Positions 1 to 9,007 of a DNA stretch of 64,000 nt are shown in pieces; within the stretch, counting starts at the first letter, position 1, and every line of letters begins with the position of its first letter. The stretch lies in contig NZ_BSYJ01000002.1 of assembly GCF_030270605.1 (NCBI RefSeq), positions 186,001 to 250,000 on the forward strand, in the 5' to 3' direction. The notes beneath the pieces are model-generated. The model saw only the letters and a program-made list of their open reading frames with translations. It was not told where the DNA came from and did not search any database. The stretch is from Biformimicrobium ophioploci (lineage in GTDB: Bacteria > Pseudomonadota > Gammaproteobacteria > Pseudomonadales > Cellvibrionaceae). The position numbers and the translations under genes are program-made.

Positions 1-99
1 GTTGCCGACCAGCCCAACCTCTACCGCGCCGGTAGCTGGGGGCCCAAGGCGGCCGAGGACATGATGCGCCTTGATGGACGCGCCTGGAAAAACCTTTAA
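1..99 (+). CDS. zwf: Glucose-6-phosphate 1-dehydrogenase, C-terminal end only
   Basis: The window opens inside a reading frame of 32 residues ending at TAA 97-99. The tail contains YRAGSWGP followed by a basic, Trp-containing end, which matches the usual C-terminus of Zwf, the NADP-dependent first enzyme of the Entner-Doudoroff and pentose phosphate routes. The gene immediately downstream is pgl, the next step of the pathway, which strongly supports the call. Nothing can be said of the catalytic part because it lies outside the window. Confidence 0.85.
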   Translation, partial: VADQPNLYRAGSWGPKAAEDMMRLDGRAWKNL

Positions 100-128
100 A
101 GACTGTTGCGAGAGGCTGAGAAAGCGAC

Positions 129-854
129 ATGCAAGAAGCTCTGGAACCCGTGGTAGACGAAAAATTCTTTTCCTCGCGCGAGGAAATGTTCAGCCGCCTG
201 ACGGATCACTGCGCCGAGGCCCTGCAGGGCGGTGTCAACCAGCGTGGCGTGGCAACCTTGCTCGCGTCCGGCGGTAGCAGCCCGAGGCCGCTTTACCAGG
301 CGCTGTCCAAGCGCCCGCTGGCATGGGATCGCATCAATGTGGCGCTTGTGGATGAGCGCTGGGTGGAAGCCGACAGTGAACTCAGCAATGAGCGCTTTAT
401 CAGTGAAAACCTGATCCAGCACGAAGCCGCCAGCGCGCACCTGATGGGCATGAAGAATTCCGCTGTCAGCGTGTTCAGTGGCGAGCCGGCCTGTAATGAG
501 CGTTACCAGCAGTTGCCTGCGCCGTTCGATTACTGCGTGCTCGGTATGGGCGAAGACGGTCACACCGCATCGCTGTTCCCGCACGCTGCCGGCCTGTCCG
601 AGGCGCTCGACAGCAGCCTGCGCTGCAAGGCCATCCGCGCGCACCAGAGCAAGGTGACAGGCGAGTGTGTCGAGCGCATGACCATGACCCTGCCGGCAAT
701 TCTGTCCAGCCGCAAAATCGCACTGGTACTGACCGGCGATAAAAAGCTGGCGGTATACCGTGAAGCGCTGCTGGGCAACGACGTGAGCGAAATGCCGATC
801 CGCAGTGTGCTGCAGCAGGGGAACGTGCGCGTCTGCGTTTACTGGGCACCGTAA
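129..854 (+). CDS. pgl: 6-phosphogluconolactonase
   Basis: A 241-residue cytosolic enzyme hydrolysing 6-phosphogluconolactone to 6-phosphogluconate. Family motifs are clear: the phosphate-binding SGGSSP at residues 47-52, VDERWV around 74-79, and GMGEDGHTASLFP at 139-151, which carries the catalytic His. Length is normal for the short bacterial Pgl (DevB) family. The start ATG at 129 lies 30 bp after the zwf stop with a purine-rich GAGAGG upstream, and eda follows 31 bp later, so zwf-pgl-eda look co-transcribed. Confidence 0.96.
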   Translation: MQEALEPVVDEKFFSSREEMFSRLTDHCAEALQGGVNQRGVATLLASGGSSPRPLYQALSKRPLAWDRINVALVDERWVEADSELSNERFISENLIQHEAASAHLMGMKNSAVSVFSGEPACNERYQQLPAPFDYCVLGMGEDGHTASLFPHAAGLSEALDSSLRCKAIRAHQSKVTGECVERMTMTLPAILSSRKIALVLTGDKKLAVYREALLGNDVSEMPIRSVLQQGNVRVCVYWAP

Positions 855-885
855 TTACCGAATTCAAGAATAAGTGAGATTTTTA

Positions 886-1521
886 ATGTCGAATAAAATC
901 CAGCTAATGGAAAGCACCCTGAAAAAATGCCCGGTGGTACCGGTACTCGTGATCGAGGACCTGGAAGATGCGGTGCCGCTGGCATCGGCACTGGTCCGCG
1001 GTGGCCTGACCGTTCTCGAGGTAACGCTGCGCACCCGCGCTGCGGCACAGGCAATCAGTGCCATTGCCGAAGCGCTGCCGGAGGCCACCGTTGGCGCCGG
1101 CACCGTGCTGAGTGAAGAAGACCTGCGCCTCGCAGTGGATGCCGGTGCCCAGTTCCTGGTCAGCCCGGGCGCGACACCGGCGTTGCTGAATGCGGCGGAC
1201 AACACCGATGTGCCGCTGTTGCCGGGTGCCAACTCACCCTCCGAAGTAATGTACCTGCTGGAGCGCGGCTACACCCTGCAGAAGTTTTTCCCGGCGGAAG
1301 CTGCGGGCGGCACCCCGATGCTCAAGTCTATCGGTGGCCCACTGCCGCAGGTGCGCTTTTGCCCGACCGGTGGCATCTCCACCAAGAATGCGGGTGAGTA
1401 CCTGGCACTGCCGAATGTGATCTGTATTGGCGGTTCCTGGATGGCCTCGGCGAAACTCGTTGCAGAAAAGCGCTGGGGCGAGATCGAGGCGCTGGCCCTT
1501 GAGGCAAGCCAGCTGAAATAA
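886..1521 (+). CDS. eda: KDPG/KHG aldolase
   Basis: A 211-residue 2-keto-3-deoxy-6-phosphogluconate aldolase that splits KDPG into pyruvate and glyceraldehyde-3-phosphate, the last Entner-Doudoroff step. Glu45 (in LEVTLRT), Arg49 and the Schiff-base Lys133 (in LQKFFPAE) fall at the positions known for E. coli Eda, which fixes the start at ATG 886 rather than an upstream in-frame codon at 874. GGIS near residue 162 is the phosphate-binding loop. edd is not in the window and would be expected upstream of zwf or elsewhere. Confidence 0.96.
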   Translation: MSNKIQLMESTLKKCPVVPVLVIEDLEDAVPLASALVRGGLTVLEVTLRTRAAAQAISAIAEALPEATVGAGTVLSEEDLRLAVDAGAQFLVSPGATPALLNAADNTDVPLLPGANSPSEVMYLLERGYTLQKFFPAEAAGGTPMLKSIGGPLPQVRFCPTGGISTKNAGEYLALPNVICIGGSWMASAKLVAEKRWGEIEALALEASQLK

Positions 1522-1609
1522 GCGGCTGCCGTAATCGCTAGAAAATAGTACTAACAAATAGTCAGCGCACGTCATTGCGCCCGTAAAAATAATATTCAAG
1601 GGATGAACG

Positions 1610-2626
1610 ATGAAACTCAAGATTGCCATTAACGGCTACGGCCGTATAGGTCGCAATGTCACCCGCGCAATTTATGAATCCGGCTACCGCGACCAGATCG
1701 AACTGGTCGCCATCAACGATCTGGCCCCGGTGGATGCCAACGCGCACCTGACCGCATTCGATACCGTGCATGGTCGCTTTTCCCTGCCGGTAGACCATAC
1801 CGCGGAAGAGCTATTGATCGGCGACGACCGCATCAAGGTCTGCAGTGAAACCAACCCGGCCAACCTGCCGTGGGCCGCGCTGGGTATCGATATCGTATTC
1901 GAATGTACCGGCCGTTTCACCGCGCGTGAGGATGCAGCCAAGCACCTCGAGGCCGGTGCCAAGGCGGTCCTCGTTTCCGCCCCGGCAACAGACGCGGACC
2001 TGACCGTCGTCTACGGTGTGAACCATGACAAACTGGAGGCCTCCCACAAGGTGGTTTCCAATGCCTCCTGTACCACCAACTGCCTTGCCCCGGTTGCGCA
2101 GGTACTGCAGCGCGAGTTTGGTATCGCGCAGGGTTTCATGACCACCGTGCACGCCTACACCAATGACCAGAATACCCAGGATGCCGTGCACAAGGACCTG
2201 TACCGCGCGCGTGCCGCTGCCGACAACATGATTCCCACCAAGACTGGCGCTGCCGCAGCCGTGGGCCTGGTGCTGCCGGAGCTGCAGGGCAAGCTGGATG
2301 GCATGGCCGTGCGCGTACCGGTGGCCAACGTTTCCCTCGTGGATTGCCAGCTGGTGCTGGAAAAAGAAGCCAGTGTCGAAGCGGTTAACGCTGCAATGCA
2401 GAAAGCCGCCGCAGCGAGCAGTGGAGTGCTGGCCTACAACGACAAACCGCTCGTTTCCAGCGATTTCAACCACACCTCCGCTTCCAGCCACTTCGATGCC
2501 TGCCAGACCCGTGTAAACGGCAAGCTGGTGAAGGTCATGGCCTGGTACGACAACGAGTGGGGTTTCTCCAATCGCATGCTCGACACCAGCCTCGCCATGG
2601 CGAAAGTGCAAAATCTGGGCGGTTAA
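1610..2626 (+). CDS. gap: Glyceraldehyde-3-phosphate dehydrogenase, NAD-dependent type
   Basis: A 338-residue tetrameric enzyme oxidising glyceraldehyde-3-phosphate to 1,3-bisphosphoglycerate. The N-terminal Rossmann motif INGYGRIGRN (7-16), the catalytic Cys154 in SNASCTTNC and His181 in TTVHAYTND are present. The acidic residue in VAIND (about 37) is typical of NAD rather than NADP use. It sits 88 bp after eda and takes the triose produced by the aldolase. AAGGGATGA upstream supplies a ribosome site. A hairpin terminator follows at 2672-2700. Confidence 0.96.
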   Translation: MKLKIAINGYGRIGRNVTRAIYESGYRDQIELVAINDLAPVDANAHLTAFDTVHGRFSLPVDHTAEELLIGDDRIKVCSETNPANLPWAALGIDIVFECTGRFTAREDAAKHLEAGAKAVLVSAPATDADLTVVYGVNHDKLEASHKVVSNASCTTNCLAPVAQVLQREFGIAQGFMTTVHAYTNDQNTQDAVHKDLYRARAAADNMIPTKTGAAAAVGLVLPELQGKLDGMAVRVPVANVSLVDCQLVLEKEASVEAVNAAMQKAAAASSGVLAYNDKPLVSSDFNHTSASSHFDACQTRVNGKLVKVMAWYDNEWGFSNRMLDTSLAMAKVQNLGG

Positions 2627-2671
2627 GCGCTCGCCTGGCAGTGCCGCGCTGGTCGCGGCCTGTCGCAACCT

Positions 2672-2700
2672 GGCCCGGCATTTGAACCGGGCCCGTTTTT
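2672..2700 (+). terminator. Intrinsic terminator after gap
   Basis: Perfect 7-bp arms GGCCCGG (2672-2678) and CCGGGCC (2687-2693) around an 8-base loop, followed by CG and five T. It would end the zwf-pgl-eda-gap transcript before pyk. Confidence 0.8.
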
Positions 2701-2753
2701 ATAAGAATTACAAAAACACATTCCTACCCAACTTTTAAAACAGAACAGACTGA

Positions 2754-4193
2754 ATGAAGCGCCATACAAAAATCGTAGCGACCCTCGGCCCCAGTACGGA
2801 CAAACCCAGCGTACTGCAACGCATGATCGAGGCCGGCGTCAATGTCGTACGCCTGAATTTTTCCCACGGTGCGCCGGAAGACCACGCCGCACGGGTTGAC
2901 GCAGTGCGCGAAGCCGCGCGCGCAACCGGCGCCAATGTTGCTGTGCTCGGCGACCTGCAGGGCCCGAAAATCCGCATTGCCAGGTTTCAGGATGGACCTG
3001 TTGAATTGCGCAAGGATGCGCCTTTTTCCCTGGACCTGGATTGCCCGGCGGAAGGTGGTGACGCGTCCCGGGTGAATGTGGATTACCCGTCCCTGATCCA
3101 GGACTGCAAGGTTGGGGACCTGTTGCTGCTGGATGATGGCAAGTTGCGCCTGCAGGTGACCGAGGCTTCGGAGCGCTGTTTGCAAACCCGAGTGGTGCAG
3201 GGTGGCATGCTGTCCAATAACAAGGGCATCAACCTGCTCGGCGGTGGTCTCTCTGCACCGGCGCTGACAGAAAAGGATTACCGCGATATTGAGCTGGCGG
3301 CAAAACTGGAAGTGGACTTCCTCGCCGTGAGCTTCCCGCGTACCGCGGAAGACCTCAACACCGCGCGCAAGGCGATGCAGGCGGCCGGTGGCCATGCCGG
3401 TATTGTTGCCAAGGTCGAGCGCGCGGAAGCTGTGGCCGATATCGAGCACCTCGACGACCTGATTCGCGCTTCTGATGCCATCATGGTGGCCCGTGGTGAC
3501 CTGGGTGTGGAGATTGGTGATTCCGCACTGGTGGGTGTGCAGAAGCAGCTGATTCACCGCGCGCGTGCGTTACACAGGCCGGTAATCACCGCGACTCAGA
3601 TGATGGAGTCCATGATCACCAGCCCGACACCGACCCGTGCCGAAGTGATGGACGTTGCCAACGCGGTGCTGGATGGCACTGATGCGGTGATGCTGTCTGC
3701 GGAGAGTGCGGCGGGTCAGTATCCGGTGGAAGCGGTGGCCTCCATGGCAGAAGTGATCGAGGGTGCCGAGCGCTACCAGTGCAAGATCCCGCGCAGCGAT
3801 CGCGAAGTCTGTACAAGTGGTGGTATCGACACGGTGATTGCCCAGACCGCACTGGATGTGGCCGAGCGCGTGGACAACCTCGCCGCGATTGCCGCACTGA
3901 CGGAGTCCGGTCGCACCGCCACGGTGATGTCCCGGCGCAGCAGCAGCATGCCGATCTATGCGCTGACCCGCCACCCGCACGTCGCTCGCCAGCTGTCGCT
4001 GTTGCGCGGGGTCAAGGCGGTAGAGTTCGATCCGGCGGAAGTGCCGCTCGGGCACCTTACCGATGCAATCCTGGAAGTCATGCATGCCCACCGCGAGCTG
4101 AAAGCGGGCGAGCGCATCCTGCTGACCCAGGGCGATCGCCTCAATATTGGCGGCGAAACCAACACCATGCGCATTGTCGAAGTGAAGGCGTAA
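2754..4193 (+). CDS. pyk: Pyruvate kinase
   Basis: A 479-residue enzyme converting phosphoenolpyruvate and ADP to pyruvate and ATP. It starts with KRHTKIVATLGPS, has the substrate and metal loop RLNFSHG near residue 34, the conserved ATQMMESMI helix followed by the AEVMDVANAVLDGTDAVML signature around 280-320, and a C-terminal allosteric domain. Length matches PykA/PykF of Gammaproteobacteria. It completes a carbon row running from glucose-6-phosphate to pyruvate, but the terminator before it and a weak ribosome site suggest its own promoter in 2701-2753. The paralogue (A or F type) cannot be decided. Confidence 0.96.
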   Translation: MKRHTKIVATLGPSTDKPSVLQRMIEAGVNVVRLNFSHGAPEDHAARVDAVREAARATGANVAVLGDLQGPKIRIARFQDGPVELRKDAPFSLDLDCPAEGGDASRVNVDYPSLIQDCKVGDLLLLDDGKLRLQVTEASERCLQTRVVQGGMLSNNKGINLLGGGLSAPALTEKDYRDIELAAKLEVDFLAVSFPRTAEDLNTARKAMQAAGGHAGIVAKVERAEAVADIEHLDDLIRASDAIMVARGDLGVEIGDSALVGVQKQLIHRARALHRPVITATQMMESMITSPTPTRAEVMDVANAVLDGTDAVMLSAESAAGQYPVEAVASMAEVIEGAERYQCKIPRSDREVCTSGGIDTVIAQTALDVAERVDNLAAIAALTESGRTATVMSRRSSSMPIYALTRHPHVARQLSLLRGVKAVEFDPAEVPLGHLTDAILEVMHAHRELKAGERILLTQGDRLNIGGETNTMRIVEVKA

Positions 4194-4549
4194 AGCTCGC
4201 CATCGTACGGCTGATCCAGCGTCCGCTTATTAATTGCACACTTGTTGCTCAATTAATGAGCGGGCTCGATTCCCCTCCCAAAAATCTACCAAAATCAGGT
4301 GATCACCTAACACATTGTTTTTTCTGGAAAATATTGCGTGGACCGGATTGCCTGGAAATCGGCCTGCAGAGAATTTGCACGCACAAGAAAAAATACCTGC
4401 AATTTTGTAGCTTTTTTTGATTAGAGGTTGTATCTTTTTTCGCGATTGGATGACAGCGGTGTCATTAGAAATGACAGCGATGTCATTCACGCTGTTAGGG
4501 TGTAGCCAAAAAATAATCAATTCGAAGAACGAAAAGGAAGGGGAAGCCA
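4194..4549. promoter_or_regulatory. Regulatory interval between pyk and the TonB receptor gene
   Basis: No gene is visible in these 356 bp. The interval holds a 12-bp perfect palindrome AGGTGATCACCT (4297-4308), AT-rich promoter-like DNA around 4380-4440 with a T-run at 4411-4419, and the twin 16-bp operators described separately. The TonB receptor start at 4550 is preceded by a strong AAGGAAGGGG ribosome site. Confidence 0.6.
4450..4486 (+). promoter_or_regulatory. Twin ATGACA-N4-TGTCAT operators
   Basis: Two palindromes, ATGACAGCGGTGTCAT at 4450-4465 and ATGACAGCGATGTCAT at 4471-4486, lie 21 bp centre to centre, i.e. two helical turns, on the same DNA face. From memory this matches the type of box proposed for LacI-family regulators of TonB-receptor sugar loci (NagR-like) in Xanthomonas relatives; the regulator gene is not in this window. 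Position about 65-100 bp before the receptor start suits repression. Confidence 0.7.
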
Positions 4550-7204
4550 ATGCTCAAGCGCAACAAACTCGCATTGTCTGTTCAGGCCGCAGTACTGGTC
4601 GCCGGGGGGCTGCTCGCCACCCAGGCAATCGCACAAGAGGCCATTGAAGAAGTTTCTGTTACCGGTATCCGCGGCTCGCTGCTGGATGCACTGAATACCA
4701 AGCGCGATGCCAACGCAGTCGTCGATGCAATTTCTGCGGAAGACGTGGGCAAGTTCCCGGACAAGAACGTCGCCGAGTCACTGTCCCGCATTACCGGTGT
4801 TGCGGTCAGCCGTGAGTTCGGTGAGGGCGAGAAGATCACCATCCGCGGCCAGGGCCCTGACCTGAACCGTACCCTGCTGAATGGCCAGACCGTTGCCACC
4901 GCAGACTGGTTTATCCTCGACAACCCGGCGCGCAGCTTCAACTACACGCTGTTGCCATCCACCCTGATTTCCGGCCTGGAAGTGTACAAGTCGCCGATGG
5001 CCTCCATCGACGAGGGCTCCATAGGCGGTACCGTGGTAGTGAAGACACACCGCCCGCTGGACCTGGACGCACACGCAGTAAACGTCGCAGTGGAAAGCCA
5101 GTACTCCGAGAAGTCTGGCGAGAATGATCCGCTGCTGTCCGGGCAGTACTCCTGGAAGAACGACGACAGCACCTTCGGTGTACTGGTTTCCGTAGCGGAC
5201 CAGAAGCGCAGCGTTCAGCGTGAAGGCCTGGAAGTACTGGGCTGGCGTGGTGCCGACGACGGTTACCTGGTGCCGAGCCACATCGGCGTGGCCAAGTTTG
5301 AACAGGACCGCGAGCGCCAGACCGTGTTTGCCTCCATGCAGGCAGCGCCGACTGACGAGCTGACCATGACCCTGAATGTCCTCAGCTCAGAGATGGACTC
5401 CAACAATCAGAACCAGAATTACCTGCTGCTGCCGAATAACGACCGCGATGCCATCATTGCAAACAGCGGCGTTTCCGGTGGCAATGTGCTGCAGTCCAGC
5501 GTAAGCGGCACCGGTGACATCTTCATCGATTTCATTAACCGCGTTTCCTCCACAGAAACCGAGTCCGTGGACTTCACCGTTGAGTATGAAACCGACTCCT
5601 ACAGCATTCACGCAGTAGCCGGTAAAACCGATGCGAAGGGCGGTACCTACCGCGAGACTTCCTGGGAATACGTAAACACTTCCGCAGATTACGCCTTCAA
5701 CCTGTCCTCACCGAATGTGGTGACCGATCCCTTGACCACTGACGCCAGCGCGTTTGGTGCAGGCTGGATCTGGGGTGGCGAGAAGCCGACCACCGACGAA
5801 GAAGCTTTCTACCAGTTTGACCTGGATGTTCCGGTAAGCCTCGGTGCTGTGACCAACATCAAGTCCGGTGTGAAAGTGCGTCAGGCAGAGCGTACCCAGA
5901 GCCGCACCGTCTACAGCTGGCACGGCCCCAACACCCTTGCCGGTAACGAAGACCTGGCACCTGGCTGGCCGGTTTACCTGCAGTACATCTTCGACACCTG
6001 TCCGACCCTGGCAGACTGTGGCCTGAACGGTGCGGGTAATGTTTCCGTAGATGCGCCGGCGAGCGGCTCCCTCACCAACCAGATCGAGCAGACACGCAAT
6101 GTAATGGAAACCATTGCATTTGAAGGCCTGAACGGCGTCCCGGCTGACTTCGCCCGCTCTCTGGAGCTGGCCAACAACTGGGCTGTGGAAGAGGACATCA
6201 CCGCGTTCTACGTACAGGCGGACTTCGAAGGCGATAGCTATCGCGGTAACTTCGGTGTGCGCTACGTGGATACTGCCCAGACTTCCAGCGGTTACGCGTA
6301 CAGCACCGATTCCTGGGGTTTCAAGACCATCGATCGCGACTGGCTGAACCCGTCCGAGCTGGCATGGGTGAGCGAGGACAACGACTACAGCGAAGTGCTG
6401 CCGAGCTTCAACCTGGCCTATGACCTGGATGAAGACCGCATCCTGCGTGTTGGCGCGGCTCGCGTGATGGCGCGTCAGAACTGGAACCAGCTGTCTCCGT
6501 TCATGTCCTTCGGCTCCCTGAACCAGGAAGACCCGAAAGGCGAAATGGGTAACCCGCAGCTGAAGCCGATGCTGGCCAACCAGTTCGATGCTTCCTATGA
6601 GTGGTACTACACCGACGGCGCACTGTTTGCGGCGACTTTCTTCCACAAGGATGTCGACAGCTACCTGAGCAGCCGTGTGGTAACCGAGTCTCGTTACGAC
6701 GAGCAGACCATGACCGATGTGGATGTGGACTTCACCCAGCGCTTTAACGGCAAGGGCGGCTCCACCAACGGTATCGAGCTGAGCTGGCAGCACAGCTTCG
6801 ACAACTTTGGTGTGCAGGCCAACTACACCTATACCGATGCCGAGTCTGACCAGATGCGCGACGCTGCGGTACCGGGTTCAGGTCTGGTGGAAGGTGCCTC
6901 CGAGCACATGTACAACCTCACCGGTTACTACGAGGACGATCGCCTGAGCGCGCGCCTGATGTATAACTACCGCACCGAGTGGTACAAGGGCCTGCACTTC
7001 AATGGTGACGAGCTGTGGAACGACACCTTTGGCCAGTGGGACATGAGCGTAAGCTACGCCGTGACTGACAACATCAGTGTGGTATTCGAAGGTGTGAACC
7101 TCACCGCGGAAGAAGTGGTTGAGTACAATACCGACAAGGACCGCGTGATGTCGCTGTATGACAACGGTCGCCGCTATGTACTCGGCGCGCGTATGTCATT
7201 CTAA
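4550..7204 (+). CDS. TonB-dependent receptor, Xanthomonas/Caulobacter carbohydrate type
   Basis: An 884-residue outer-membrane receptor. Residues 1-28 are a signal peptide ending in ATQAIAQ; a plug domain follows, with VTGIRGSL near 37 and a TIRGQGP-type segment near 100, and a beta barrel ends in the aromatic C-terminus ARMSF. The plug motif DAISAEDVGKFPDKNVAE is characteristic of the large TonB-Xanth-Caul receptor group, usually devoted to oligosaccharide uptake. It is followed by a terminator, then by a halogenase homologue and SapC, a recurrent neighbourhood of such receptors. The ligand is unknown; the upstream twin operators and the glycolytic neighbours point to sugar. Confidence 0.9.
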   Translation: MLKRNKLALSVQAAVLVAGGLLATQAIAQEAIEEVSVTGIRGSLLDALNTKRDANAVVDAISAEDVGKFPDKNVAESLSRITGVAVSREFGEGEKITIRGQGPDLNRTLLNGQTVATADWFILDNPARSFNYTLLPSTLISGLEVYKSPMASIDEGSIGGTVVVKTHRPLDLDAHAVNVAVESQYSEKSGENDPLLSGQYSWKNDDSTFGVLVSVADQKRSVQREGLEVLGWRGADDGYLVPSHIGVAKFEQDRERQTVFASMQAAPTDELTMTLNVLSSEMDSNNQNQNYLLLPNNDRDAIIANSGVSGGNVLQSSVSGTGDIFIDFINRVSSTETESVDFTVEYETDSYSIHAVAGKTDAKGGTYRETSWEYVNTSADYAFNLSSPNVVTDPLTTDASAFGAGWIWGGEKPTTDEEAFYQFDLDVPVSLGAVTNIKSGVKVRQAERTQSRTVYSWHGPNTLAGNEDLAPGWPVYLQYIFDTCPTLADCGLNGAGNVSVDAPASGSLTNQIEQTRNVMETIAFEGLNGVPADFARSLELANNWAVEEDITAFYVQADFEGDSYRGNFGVRYVDTAQTSSGYAYSTDSWGFKTIDRDWLNPSELAWVSEDNDYSEVLPSFNLAYDLDEDRILRVGAARVMARQNWNQLSPFMSFGSLNQEDPKGEMGNPQLKPMLANQFDASYEWYYTDGALFAATFFHKDVDSYLSSRVVTESRYDEQTMTDVDVDFTQRFNGKGGSTNGIELSWQHSFDNFGVQANYTYTDAESDQMRDAAVPGSGLVEGASEHMYNLTGYYEDDRLSARLMYNYRTEWYKGLHFNGDELWNDTFGQWDMSVSYAVTDNISVVFEGVNLTAEEVVEYNTDKDRVMSLYDNGRRYVLGARMSF

Positions 7205-7234
7205 GTAGCGACATACTTGTAGATGATGTATCGG

Positions 7235-7261
7235 AAAAGGGAAGCAACTGCTTCCCTTTTT
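7235..7261 (+). terminator. Intrinsic terminator after the TonB receptor gene
   Basis: AAAA, then arms GGGAAGC (7239-7245) and GCTTCCC (7250-7256) with loop AACT, then five T. It separates the receptor from the halogenase gene, so downstream genes depend on read-through or their own promoter. Confidence 0.85.
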
Positions 7262-7313
7262 CTGTTTGAACCGGCTGTTCGCGTTACAGGAATCGTTGAG
7301 GTTGGAGCAAAAC

Positions 7314-8864
7314 ATGGCGCCCGATAAACCACTCAATCACGTACTGGTCGTCGGCGGTGGTACCGCCGGATGGCTGGCGGCCTGCCATCTCGCGCGTGTG
7401 GGTAATGCGGCAGATGGAGGCCTGCAGGTAACCCTGGTGGAATCACCGGATATTCCCACCATTGGCGTCGGTGAGGGCACCGTGCCCCTTATCCGCGAAT
7501 CCCTGCGAAATCTGGGCATCAGTGAGACCGATTTTATCCGCGAGTGCGATGTGACCTTCAAGCAGGGCATTCGCTTTGTTGACTGGATGAAACCGCGCGG
7601 CAGTGGCGAGAATTATTACCACCATATCTTCGACCTGATTCCGCGTTCTGCGCCGGACCCGGTGCCCTACTGGTTACTCGACTCGCAGGGGCGCTCGTTT
7701 GTCGACAGTGTCTCTATCCAGGGACGGGTCTGTGATGCGGGCCTGGGACCCAAGCTGATGACCCAGCCGGAATACGCCGGCGTCAGTAATTACGCCTACC
7801 ACCTGGATGCGGGCAAGTTCGCCGATTTCCTGATGCGCCACGCCACCGAAAAACTGGGCGTAAAGCTGTTGCGCGCGAATGTCACCGGTGTGGAAAAGGA
7901 CCCGGCGGGTTTTATCGATGGTGTACAGACAGATCGTGCCGGTTACCTGCAGGCGGATCTGTTTGTGGACTGCACCGGCTTCCGCGCGTTGCTGCTCGGT
8001 GATGCCATGAAAGTCGGCTTTGTGGACAAGGGGCACCAGCTGTTTGCGGACACGGCGCTGGCGGTGCAGGTGCCGTACCCATCGGCGGACACACCGATTC
8101 CCTGCAGCACCCGTTCTACCGCAGTGGATCATGGCTGGATCTGGGATATTGGCCTGACCGGGCGGCGCGGGGTAGGGCATGTCTATTCTTCCGCGCACAG
8201 CGCGCACGACGAGGCTGAAACACTGTTGCGCCGCTATGTCGGAGATGAGCGGGGTGAGCTTGCGGTGCGCCGGATTCCCATGCGTATCGGTCACCGGGAG
8301 CGTTTCTGGGACAAGAATTGTGTGGCTATCGGCCTGTCCCAGGGGTTCGTCGAGCCACTGGAGGCCACCGGCATCCTGGTCTACGACGTGACTTCCCAGT
8401 TGCTGGCCGAGTTGCTGCCTGTGGTGCGCGACGGCCTCGGCCCGGCGTCAGGCCGGTTTAATGCGGTTGTGCAGAATGCGTGGGAGCGGGTCGTCGACTT
8501 TATCAAGCTGCATTATTTCATCTCGGACCGCGAAGATACCGCATTCTGGAAAGATAACCGCGATCCGGCCAGCGCGCCGCCATCGCTGGTAGAGCAGCTG
8601 GAAGCCTGGCAGCAGCGGGTACCCAATCAGTACGACTTCCCCGGGAAGTTCGACATCTTCAACCTGGATAACTACCAGTACGTGCTTTATGGCATGCACT
8701 TTCCAACAGAGATTGGAGGCGCAGGGCATCGTTTCCCGCACGCCGCAGCTGCCCGGGCTGCGGGCGAGGCGCTGAATAAACGCGCAGAAATGGCGCTCGA
8801 GCGGCTGTTGCCGCACCGGGCGCTGATCGAGCGAATCCGGACGCACGGCCTGCAGAAGATATAG
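7314..8864 (+). CDS. Flavin-dependent tryptophan-halogenase family protein
   Basis: A 516-residue FAD protein. The dinucleotide loop VVGGGTAGW (12-20), GVGEGTVP (51-58), the conserved Lys83 in TFKQGIRF (equivalent of catalytic Lys79 of PrnA) and the FVEPLEATG segment carrying the active-site Glu are all present. The halogenase signature WxWxIP is altered to WIWDIG, so true halogenation of tryptophan is uncertain; homologues beside TonB receptors in sugar-utilising bacteria are not proven halogenases. ATG 7314 is chosen over an upstream in-frame TTG at 7266 because a GGAG site precedes it and the FAD loop then lies at the usual distance. Confidence 0.85.
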   Translation: MAPDKPLNHVLVVGGGTAGWLAACHLARVGNAADGGLQVTLVESPDIPTIGVGEGTVPLIRESLRNLGISETDFIRECDVTFKQGIRFVDWMKPRGSGENYYHHIFDLIPRSAPDPVPYWLLDSQGRSFVDSVSIQGRVCDAGLGPKLMTQPEYAGVSNYAYHLDAGKFADFLMRHATEKLGVKLLRANVTGVEKDPAGFIDGVQTDRAGYLQADLFVDCTGFRALLLGDAMKVGFVDKGHQLFADTALAVQVPYPSADTPIPCSTRSTAVDHGWIWDIGLTGRRGVGHVYSSAHSAHDEAETLLRRYVGDERGELAVRRIPMRIGHRERFWDKNCVAIGLSQGFVEPLEATGILVYDVTSQLLAELLPVVRDGLGPASGRFNAVVQNAWERVVDFIKLHYFISDREDTAFWKDNRDPASAPPSLVEQLEAWQQRVPNQYDFPGKFDIFNLDNYQYVLYGMHFPTEIGGAGHRFPHAAAARAAGEALNKRAEMALERLLPHRALIERIRTHGLQKI

Positions 8865-9007
8865 AAAACGGCGGCAGCCTGACGACCGGACGGTTTTTTG
8901 GGCAGATAACGCCAAAAAACCTTGTGCTGCGCCTTCCCTTTTTGCTGCATAACAGGATAATCGGACGCCTTGTTACAAGAATAACTATCGAGACTATCGA
9001 GGTAAAA

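Noticed and set aside
7314-8864. Biosynthetic gene cluster for a halogenated metabolite
   Set aside because: No other biosynthetic genes are near, the WxWxIP signature is altered, and the TonB receptor/SapC setting points to nutrient uptake.
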